Positions 56,247 to 64,000 of a DNA stretch of 64,000 nucleotides are shown here, piece by piece. The DNA comes from Ixodes scapularis (Eukaryota; Arthropoda; Arachnida; Ixodida; Ixodidae). Each line of letters opens with the position of its first letter. The first letter of the stretch is position 1. Made by a program: the position numbers and the translations under genes. The notes under the pieces are model-generated. The model made no database searches, was not told the origin of the DNA, and worked only from the letters and a program-made list of their open reading frames with translations. Location of the stretch: contig NW_024609839.1 of the NCBI RefSeq assembly GCF_016920785.2, forward strand, positions 7,900,196-7,964,195, read 5' to 3'.

Positions 56247-56628
56247 TAATGAAATTGTTTTTTTTCTGTTATGTCAAGTCGGTGTTCTTATTTTAATGAT
56301 GTATGCAGTTAATCTTGACTGGCGCGTAATTCTTTCTTCCAAAAAGCAAGCGTCGTAACTCAATGAAAGAGGGGTAGTTTGTGTTTGTCCTCAAAATCCA
56401 CGCGACAGCTTCACTCCAACGAAACAAGGGTGCCGTTGGTTATAAACTACTATTCGAACCTATCAAGCCTGAATTTCATATTGAAACTCCATTTAAATAT
56501 CCTACATGCCGACGACAAACGTCAAATGAAATATTTCCCGAATCACCATTTGTCACATATCGTAAGCATCGGAATCTTGGGAGGATGTTATGTCCCTCGT
56601 ATAGAAAAAAAAATCCAATTCATGCGGC

Positions 56629-57063
56629 GGTTGTGGTCCTTGCCTCAACACTCCTTGCCACATTTGCCCGTTCGTTTTGACCGCTGATAAAATTTCGAGC
56701 TACGCATCAGAGTTCTACGTAAATATTAAACAGCATATCGACTGCAAAACCCCTGACGTCATATATATTATTAACTGCACGCTGTGTAAGAAGCAATACG
56801 TAGGAGAAACTAAAAATTCTATGAAAGAGCGATTTTATGGCCATAAGTCTGACATTGTACATAAAGGACAAACACCAGTAGCTAAACACTTCAATTCCGA
56901 CGAGCACGAGATTCATACGCACCTAAAAATTTTCATCGTGGAAAGCAGTTTCAAAAATGATATAACGCGCAAAAATAAAGAGTGCTTTTATATATCTAAA
57001 TTTAAAACCCTAACCCCGCTTGGTATGAACATTTCAAAAGGAAACTTATATAGGCTGTTGTAG
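56629..57063 (+). CDS. GIY-YIG endonuclease domain of a PLE, intact frame
   Basis: The open frame includes CGGCGPCLNTPCHICPF, then VIYIINCTLCKKQYVGETKN with the GIY-YIG signature in its PLE form (YII...YVG). It continues through MKERFYGHKSDIVH and AKHFNSDEHEIH to a C-terminal NKECFYISKFKTLTPLGMNI and a stop at 57061-57063. PLE endonucleases nick the target DNA to prime reverse transcription. No stop interrupts this domain, but the catalytic reverse transcriptase is not present upstream, so the copy cannot move on its own. Confidence 0.8.
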   Translation, partial: GCGPCLNTPCHICPFVLTADKISSYASEFYVNIKQHIDCKTPDVIYIINCTLCKKQYVGETKNSMKERFYGHKSDIVHKGQTPVAKHFNSDEHEIHTHLKIFIVESSFKNDITRKNKECFYISKFKTLTPLGMNISKGNLYRLL

Positions 57064-57504
57064 GTTTTTAGTTTTTAGTATACTACAGGCGAATCACCTC
57101 CCCCATTGCAGAGGAGAGCGGCGGAGAGCTAAAGCTCTTTGAGGGGAGAGCTAGAAATATTGGGATGTGGGGACGTCGCCCGCTTACTTCCCTCCTCTTC
57201 CTTTTTTTTTTTTTTGCGGGAAGGAGGGAGATCGAGCTAGGAGGCGTTTTAAGGAGTATTTCTCGGTATTATGTTGAGGGGTGCCACCCACGTGTGACAT
57301 TTCTGGTGTCCGTTTACACAAAGTTCGGGCTTATTTATGACCTTCGTTTGCTTCGGCCTTACACTGGCTTAGGCTCACTCGACTTGACCCCTGTATGTTG
57401 TTATTTTCTGGACCTGGAGCTTTAACTCTAACGTGACGGGTGCCGTTGTCTGTAATATATTTTCTTGGTTTCGCTAACGAGTGCCTCGACCGTGTTCCCC
57501 TTAA

Positions 57505-58416
57505 AGGAGCCCTCCGGAGCGTTCTGCGATGGTCTACTTATGGCGATAACTCAACCTACAGGCCCTAAGGATCCTAAAAATCATTAAATTACGGTCGTGC
57601 GCGGCGGATTTCCCTACTAAAATTGCTATCAAAGTCCCCGGCACTCCCCCTTTCTGGGATGGCCCCGGAAAACGGGAGGGGCATCTCTTTACGCGTCAGC
57701 CAATAGCAAACGAAGGATTCCGGCGCCACTGTGTGTCACCAACGCGGCCGACCACCGACCCGCGGAGGAATCTCTCGAACACGCGCGGACCGCCGTCGAG
57801 GGACCCGGACTTTGTGCTCGACAGTCGTCGTTCGTCGCACCGCACCGTCGCGCCGCTACTGCAATACGCAGTCGCATCCCACAGATGACAAGGAAAAGTT
57901 TGACTCGTTGACGTGGAAGGATCGCAAAGTTGGCTTCGGAGTCGGAATCCACGGGAAGAAGGAACAGGTGTCCCGCAAACGCACGCCTGCAGACGCCCCG
58001 GGAAGCAGACGAGCCGACGCGCCGACGCATCGGCGCGTCGGCGCGTCGGCGACATGCAACAAGCTTGCGGGGAGAAAACATAGTTCGCTGGTTTTGGAGC
58101 GATAATTGCGGACTATGTTCCCCGCACCACAATCAGTTTACGTTTTTCTCACACTCTAATTTACAACAAGCTTAAAAAGTGTTGCAATAATGACGTTCGC
58201 ATTCACCGCGAGATGCAGCATTTCCATTGGTCAAGTTTTAGGGATAGGCAGGGAATCGGGGATTGTCTTCCAAGAGAAAATTGTCCCGATATATTTCTTC
58301 TGCCATCTGCTTAATAAACGGTTTTGTAATCTAAAACTTTGTATACTTATTAACTTGCACCTACTACGCAATATAACAACATAAACAGACGATCGCAGAA
58401 AGCTCCACAGGCCCCT
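57505..58416. mobile_element. TTAA-target DNA element D
   Basis: TTAA copies at 57501-57504 and 58417-58420 flank 912 bp. The ends are about 40 bp imperfect inverted repeats: AGGAGCCCTCCGGAGCGTTC and, reversed, AGGGGCCTGTGGAGCTTTCT, both continuing TGCGAT(G/C)GTCT. The interior is CpG-rich with CGGCGCGTCGGCGCGTCGGC repeats (58020-58050) and no transposase. Confidence 0.8.
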
Positions 58417-58664
58417 TTAAAACTACCACTTCTCCTTTTTTTATTTTTTTTATGTCTGTGTTCTGTTGGAATGTAGTTTTTTCATGCTCAAGTGTTTTTA
58501 CTTGTACTATTATATATATGAATTTTTTCATTCGCTTTTTCCAATGTTCCTCCTCTCCTTTGTTCTCTCTAAAAACGCTTTGCAACTGTATTTTATGCAC
58601 ACTTGAAGAAGGGAAGTCTCTTCCCGAAACGTCGTGTATTAAAGCCTCTACTGCTGTTCAAAAA

Positions 58665-60955
58665 CTTTTCTACGTTTACAACTTTCTTGGTCAAGACTTG
58701 CTCATTAATACAGTTATGCTTTTATTCCGTAAGCTTTCAGTAAAGATTTTAACAACACGCTGGCACTGGTCAGATATTACTGCATGTGTTACGTGGATGT
58801 TATTGAACAATGTTACCAGAAAATTGTTCTCTTACATTGACAAGCGTGGTCATGAAACTGCATATATGGTTGTCATGAAGTCTTTTTTTTAGCTGGTCCC
58901 TGATATGAGCAAACGGATTGCTATTACATGTCATTAGTGAATCAGCATTTTGAAGTCCTAGAAGCAGGACACCGGAAGAAAATAAGAAGTTATTGGAATA
59001 CATTTTTTTCAAAAACAAAAACAAACATTACAAGTACCAGAGTATACTTATGTTTTTTATCAGCTATTAGATCTATAAAATTGTAAAGAACATACTAAGC
59101 TACGAGGCTGATCTGCATGGAAGTCAAACTGCAAACATCAAAACTCCCAGCAACATAAACCAAGCAGCTTAAAATAAAATTCTAAATATCCCTCAAACTA
59201 CACCCGATTTTGGGCTAGGACATATAAATAAATAACGGAGTCAATGAACAAAACATAACTAGCAAAAGAACAAAAGTTTTAAAAGCTATGAAATGCCATA
59301 CAAATGAATGACATTTTATAAATATAAATTTTAAGTTAAATAAAAAAAAACACTAGCTGGGGCTAAAATGTATGCATGAGTAGAAATGAAAGGTAAAATA
59401 GGCATATTAAAAATTGCATTGAAAAATTCAAACAGGCTATCTGTATTCATGGGATGGCTGTAAAAAAGGGAGAAAGAAATCACTAGACAAAAAAGCTTTT
59501 AATTTATATAGGCAACATGAAAAATCGTTTTTTTCTTTTCAATTCCATGCACTTAACACAATTAACCAATTCTATTCTCCCAACAGGAATCAAAGTAACC
59601 AACTACTGACATTTAAAACTACAAAAAAAGATCAAGGCGGAAACATGCTGAAAAACGGTGCGAAATGTACGGACACAGAAAAAGGCACTATGTGTTCTTC
59701 TCTCTTTGTCCATTCATTTCGTGCGTTTTTCAACGCAAATTCTTACCAACTAGCCTAGCCCAATTGTCTATTCTTGTAATCAAAAACATGCTTGCCTTTT
59801 CCCCTTGTGGCAGCCTCCCAGTCACTTCTGGAAAAAGGCACGCTGCTCCTGCAAAAAAAAAACACACAAAAAGTTGGTTGCATTCAGAAAATGGGTGCCT
59901 ATTTCAGTGCAGTGTGTCATCAAGATAAAAAAAGTCTACTTCTTTCCTAGCGCAGTTTTGCCTCAGTTTGTTTTCATTCACAAGGCATTCTTTTCATCCA
60001 GTTTAGAACTTTTCTGCAAAGTATGACCTCCCCACGAGGAGTGATGCGCCTGCTGAAGCATGTGTTGATGGCTGAGCCCTGGCAACACGCTCCCACGGTC
60101 CGCCATAAATCTGATATGGCAGCCTTACAGGAAACCATGCCATGTGTCTGGTTCTCACTCTACTTCTAGGCCTCTTTCAATTTCTTTACATTGAAGCATA
60201 AAAAGCTGGCTGCTAGCAAAACACTCTTTAGCTAGCTGCAGTCTAACGTGGACCTAATGATAACATGCTAGAAACATTTTTAGACAGTAATTGCGGCCCT
60301 GTCCAGCACTCATTTCTTTTTTTAATTACCGCAAACTAGTGTCTGGTCCACATGGCACCTTTAGACAGCATTTTCAGGGTATTCCTATGACTATGACTGG
60401 AATGGCCCCATGAGTGCTAGACAACTGGCACTCGCAGCTGATCAGCAGTTTTATGAGCTGGTTATATCAATTGTAGCGAAAAAGATTCCATCTATATTCA
60501 TTAATGATACGGGTCAATGTCAATGAGCCTCATATTTTCTACAACGTCGAGCCCACTGTAAACCATGTCATAACATGCTGTCCTTTCAATTGCTAAATAA
60601 ATTTCTTAGTACTTAACATGTCTTTATGTCAAGTAGACTAATGGCTTTGTTTGAAATACGGACTTGTTTTAGGATGCAAAACTATTTCTGCTGAGTTGTA
60701 AGCAAAATTAGAAATATCATATTACTATTTTCTTGGTCCTAGCTGGTGCGTGCCTGACCCATTCAGCAACAGCCAGTTTGACGTCGGCTTCCTGCACGAT
60801 GACGGCAGGCTCACCGTTTTCTTCCTTTTGCTTAAAGCAGGTGCGCACATAATTACAACACGTCAGCTACCGCAGTTAAATATGGACAATTTCAGGACCT
60901 ACTTCAGCATCACTTGGCAGACATCAGTAACTATGAAATCAGTCAGAATATCTAG
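58665..60955. other. no gene recognised
   Basis: AT-rich, mostly unique sequence. No coding motifs or repeat ends were identified over 2.3 kb. Confidence 0.4.
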
Positions 60956-60959
60956 CAAA

Positions 60960-61335
60960 TTCCTCCTTTTGAATGTCCCGACTTTTCCAGGTTTTCCCCG
61001 ACTATTTTGATCAAATTCCCTGACCGTCACAGAAGCTTTGAAATGTGGTAACTGCTACAAAACACCTAATAAGTGAATACCGCACGCAATTTAAAACTAT
61101 TTAGTGAAATTGGCGCTTATGGTTGCTCAAGAAGTCGGACACACAAAGTTTCGGGCAATGTTATTTAGTGCAGCCACGTTAATGCGCTACTCTCTGGCTT
61201 CGTCGCACACCACCGCATTACCTGCACTGGCCATTTTTCCTGATTTAGACAACTTTTTGATGATTTCCCTGAGAATTCCCTGACTTTTCCAGATGATCTA
61301 AAATTCCCTGACAATTCAAGGTTTTTCAAGGTGCT
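60960..61335. repeat. dispersed repeat with CCCTGACTTTTCCAGG-like ends
   Basis: Words such as TCCCGACTTTTCCAGGTTTT (60977), AAATTCCCTGACCGT (61012) and AATTCCCTGACTTTTCCAGA (61273), then TTCAAGGTTTTTCAAGG, recur. Sequences of this style are common in animal hAT-type repeats; exact boundaries are not resolved. Confidence 0.5.
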
Positions 61336-61800
61336 AGGCACCTTGTCAATGAGCCAGAAAGTCTCGGAGCGAGGCATGGGACAAAACTCTACTGGAGTCA
61401 GCTTAAGTGGGCTGCTGTCACATGCTCCACCAGGACACACACTTTCCTTATCTCTAAAAAAGCAAAATCCAGTAACTCGAACCAAGAAAATGTTTTTTTT
61501 TTGTGAATCAGAACTGTATTCGTTGGTGCATCTTTTAAATGCTACTACACTGGAATCGGTCAGAGTACGCTATAAAAACCACAGCAGATGTGGCTGCGGT
61601 ACGTGGCTCCAAGCTATACTGATAAGCAAACAGCCCAATTTATTTGTTTAGCTTCACATGGATTTGACCTTTTTAGAATAAAAAGCTCCTCACTTTTTGG
61701 CCTTGTCTAGCAATAGCAATTTGTTGTTGAAAAGCAACTCTGCTTAAGTCCTAAACCTTTGGAATTATGATCGATTTCAAAATAAATACTAATAAACAGC
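61336..61800. other. no gene recognised
   Basis: The frame at 61331-61651 (+) is not recognised. Confidence 0.3.
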
Positions 61801-61808
61801 CTGTAAAC

Positions 61809-61936
61809 ATGGCCCAAAGAAAACCCGAAACATCGGCTTCGGCAGGCAACAATGGCTGCGATGGCGGAGACATGACCAATCCCATGGTACAAATTACCAT
61901 TTGCTACCCCTGCGAGGACAAAGCAGACAGACGGGT
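61809..61936 (+). CDS. possible first coding exon, hypothetical
   Basis: AACATGG is a good start context. The frame reads MAQRKPETSASAGNNGCDGG then DMTNPMVQITICYPCEDKAD and RR, and reaches an ideal donor ACGGGT^GTGAGT at 61937 (phase 2). It has no repeat signature and a codon make-up unlike the surrounding AT-rich DNA. No family is recognised and a following exon was not found, so this is a suggestion only. Confidence 0.35.
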
Positions 61937-61939
61937 GTG

Positions 61940-62450
61940 AGTGTTGTTTGCACCGTGTCCGACGTCTGCACCGCTGCGACCTATGCTAAAGCGAAGTTCT
62001 CTCAAAGGAATATCTCAGGAGCATTAGTATGCAGTGAGGTCTACAAATAGTACATAAATAAGCCATTGAGTATGTGAACATTGTGCAAACAATGCCATTA
62101 TTATAACAGAGTTGAACCATGAGACACATGCACATCCATGTCTGTGCCAATCACGTGGACACCGCTGAACCAGCATTGGAGAAGACATTGCTCAAGTCAA
62201 GGACTGACCTTGCATGAAAAAAAAAAACAAGAAAGCGTGACAATCCACCAAACATGATAGCTCAATGTTTGGCGCACCGACGCCGTAGTAGCGACTGCGC
62301 CGTTGTTTGCGCCTCCATTGTCAGCTAGGGATAGCAGTTTGTTGATAGGTTTCATAAAGATTTAAATGGAGATAATATTGAACATGGTTTTTCCTAGATG
62401 ATACTAAAGAGCTCTTATTTTTTTCTCATTAACAAAAATGACACCGAGTA
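61940..62450. other. no gene recognised
   Basis: Would be intron if the exon at 61809 is real. Confidence 0.3.
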
Positions 62451-62451
62451 A

Positions 62452-62637
62452 GCAAAATGGCGGGCCCTTGGGCGCTGCTATCTTGCAGCTGGGGTGCACC
62501 CCAGATAATCCGATTATAAAAGCTAGCTAAGGCGTGACTAAGCTAATTGACAGATTGTAATCGTGACAGAGCATTTCGCCACCCATGGTGGCCAGGCTTC
62601 TTTTTGAAACATGACTGCTTGCAAACGTGTATGTGGC
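62452..62637. mobile_element. inverted-repeat element, diverged copy 2
   Basis: GGGCGCTGCTATCTTGCAGC with TAATCCGATTATAA, and at the far side CTTGCAAACGTGTATGTG, match the arms of the element at 15908-16099. The symmetry is degraded. Confidence 0.55.
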
Positions 62638-62639
62638 AT

Positions 62640-63045
62640 TCAGCTATATGGTAATGTACCTTACACTAAAGAGTGCTCTGTTGTGTAAAAAAATGTACCA
62701 CCTTTTTTGAGGAACGGTCAATCCTTACGCTACCCAAACCATTCCACATATAGAGCGGAAAACAGGTCCATAAAAAGTGTTAGGGTTAGAGTGCACAAAC
62801 AGCAATCATACAAAACAAAAAGGTTTACAATGAAGATGCTAAAAATAACTCGACACCGAGCGTTCAGGAGGCACGACACAAATACCCGCAGGTATGAGAC
62901 CAATATGTGTTAGTGTCATCCCTTTAGAAGCCTCGGTCTCGGTTTCTTTTTAGCATGTTTAACAATCACTAGCTGACTTGCGCCCTTACATGAAGTCTAT
63001 CATACTGAAGAACTTCAAGCAATATTTGTGTTTTTAAGCAACTTT
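62640..63045. other. no gene recognised
   Basis: Nothing identified; the frame at 62707-62913 (+) has no motifs. Confidence 0.35.
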
Positions 63046-63049
63046 GTGT

Positions 63050-63234
63050 TGTAGGGACCAAGTGTAGGTCCTACACATTTATTTACACTATTTACATTTT
63101 ATAATATCTAACGCTATGAGGGATATCTTCGGTATCTACTGATATCGTAGGCCGTGCTGAACGCCCAGTCGAGTGTCGCGCGCTACCCGATCCTTGCGCT
63201 CCTCTTCTTCTCTTCTTGGCGCTCGGCGCCTACA
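63050..63234 (-). repeat. putative 3' LTR of a Gypsy element, 185 bp
   Basis: On the minus strand the segment starts TGTAGGCGCCG and ends GGTCCCTACA, with the TG...CA and short inverted ends of LTRs. AATAAA lies near its 3' end. A purine-rich tract (GGGAGAGAGAGAGGGGAGGG) precedes it, as expected of a polypurine tract. The 5' LTR would lie beyond the window. Confidence 0.65.
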
Positions 63235-63433
63235 ATACTCTCCCTCCCCTCTCTCTCTCCCGCCTTCCTAGGATGACCGTACGTACGATGGTGGTAAACG
63301 CCACGTCACTTGGCGAGGCAGAGCTCGGAGAGAATCGCCTGTGTTTGTTTGGTTGCGGTGAATAATGGTTGTCGTGTGTGACGGAGAGTTTGATAGTATA
63401 GATCCAAACTGACCGGAGTCTCTGAGGTTGTTT

Positions 63434-64000
63434 TCAGAATAAGCAGAGCCGGGTCTGTTGGATTCTTGAGGTGCACGGGTCAAGGTCGTTCGATACGTAT
63501 ACTGGAGCTCGTGCTTGCTTACGGGGTGATGTGGGTCGGAGATTTCGCATTATCATTCGCAGCTGATTGGCATATGTCATAGGATCAGGAGCTGGCTCTT
63601 CCATACCGGATGCGAAAAATTCTCCCGGTGGGCGTAGGGTAGAGGCATATACCAACTCGGCTGGACTGTAGTCGAGGTCTCGCTTCAAAGCAGCCCAAAG
63701 TCCCAGGAGGACGATCGGCAAGCTTGTGTTCCAGCTATTTGGGTTGGATTGTGCCATCACCACCGCTTTCAATGTGCGATGAAAACGTTCGACGAGATCG
63801 TTTGCGGGGGTGGTAGGCGATCGTTCGTATTGGTTTTGTTCCCAAGAGTGATAGAAGTTGTCGGAAGAGCGCGGATTCAAATTGACGTCCCCGGTGCGTT
63901 GTGAGGGTAGATGGGATGCCGAATCGGGACACCCATCCTTGAACAAAAGTGCGTGCTACGGTGTCTGCTTGGATATCTTGAATGGGAAATGCCTCTGGCC
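63434..64000 (-). pseudogene. Ty3/Gypsy integrase, C-terminal part (runs off the window)
   Basis: The minus-strand frames give PEAFPIQDIQADTVARTFVQ then GWVSRFGIPSTLTTHRGRQF and LGTKPIRTIAYHP; after a shift in the C-run (63806-63810) they give ANDLVERFHRTLKAVVMAQ and LDYSPAELVYASTLRPPGEF. This is the retroviral-type integrase core of Gypsy retrotransposons. The catalytic Asp expected in TTDRG is His here (codon 63894-63896). With the frameshift, this inactivates the enzyme. The LTR follows at 63234-63050. No envelope gene is seen. Confidence 0.82.

Larger units (their letters stand above)
54651..56330 (+). mobile_element. PLE fragment, split by a hAT-like element
   Basis: The + strand reads CPASYIGETERRRDTRLKEH then KRDVTYAAHATRL, VDHAWTMGHSF and ATTLAKEDRWG, a GIY-YIG endonuclease in the PLE arrangement with the Y of YIGET intact. 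It runs to 54998, is interrupted by 54999-56185, and resumes at 56186 with the same 3' sequence as the minus-strand PLE at 50.3 kb. The 5' side is cut off at the MULE 2 boundary (54650). Confidence 0.78.
56380..58660 (+). mobile_element. second PLE (+), split by TTAA element D
   Basis: It begins in the linker between reverse transcriptase and endonuclease (ESPFVTYRKHRNLGRMLCPS), passes through a Cys-rich knuckle (CGGCGPCLNTPCHICPF) and the GIY-YIG domain, and has a 3' UTR broken at 57501 by a TTAA element. It resumes at 58421 and ends near 58660 with a hammerhead-like motif (58603-58633: TTGAAGA - GGGAAG...CTTCCC - GAAAC). The reverse transcriptase is missing. Confidence 0.75.

Overview
The window is eukaryotic nuclear DNA from an arthropod, most likely a hard tick. 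The evidence is short spliced exons with GT/AG (one possible GC/AG) boundaries, AATAAA signals, no bacterial-type gene packing, and a dense nest of animal transposons. These include several Penelope-like elements (PLEs), BEL/Pao and Gypsy retrotransposon remnants, CR1/Jockey-like LINEs, Tc1/mariner, hAT, MULE and CACTA-like DNA transposons and TTAA-target elements. The tick placement rests on my recognition of peptide styles and was not searched.

Layout. 1.76-6.05 kb: a TTAA element, then a 3.6 kb mariner-type element with very long inverted repeats, carrying a dead transposase that was hit by a 147 bp hairpin retroposon. 6.1-8.8 kb: two LINE reverse transcriptase remnants. 9.0-9.55 kb: a degenerate minisatellite. 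11.57-13.49 kb: a striking inverted pair of minisatellite-filled units. 16.7-20.2 kb (- strand): a spliced but broken CACTA-like transposase. 20.4-20.76 kb: a LINE tail. 21.35-26.83 kb (+): the best host gene candidate, a BEND5-like 5' portion with three exons, its 4.5 kb intron filled with TTAA elements. 29.5-29.8 kb: a retroposed hairpin element with a tRNA-like sequence in its centre. 30.05-30.76 kb: BEL/Pao integrase remnant. 32.0-32.9 kb: a hAT with an 8 bp target duplication inside a minisatellite. 33.3-50.15 kb: one MULE cut in two by a 14.27 kb insertion bounded by 13 bp inverted repeats. 50.2-51.6 kb: PLE (-). 52.17-54.65 kb: second MULE. 54.65-58.66 kb: two PLEs, one split by a hAT-like element and one by a TTAA element, with hammerhead-like motifs. 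63.05-64.0 kb (-): 3' end of a Gypsy element with LTR.

How it fits together. Almost nothing here is an intact gene; the region is layered insertions that can be ordered in time. The clearest stack is: MULE inserted (9 bp duplication), then split by the 14.27 kb element, which itself contains further elements (an inverted pair of PLE 3' ends, a TA-target MITE, an 8 bp-duplication hAT and a minisatellite unit). No virus, toxin gene or CRISPR array was seen. All homology statements are from reading motifs by eye.
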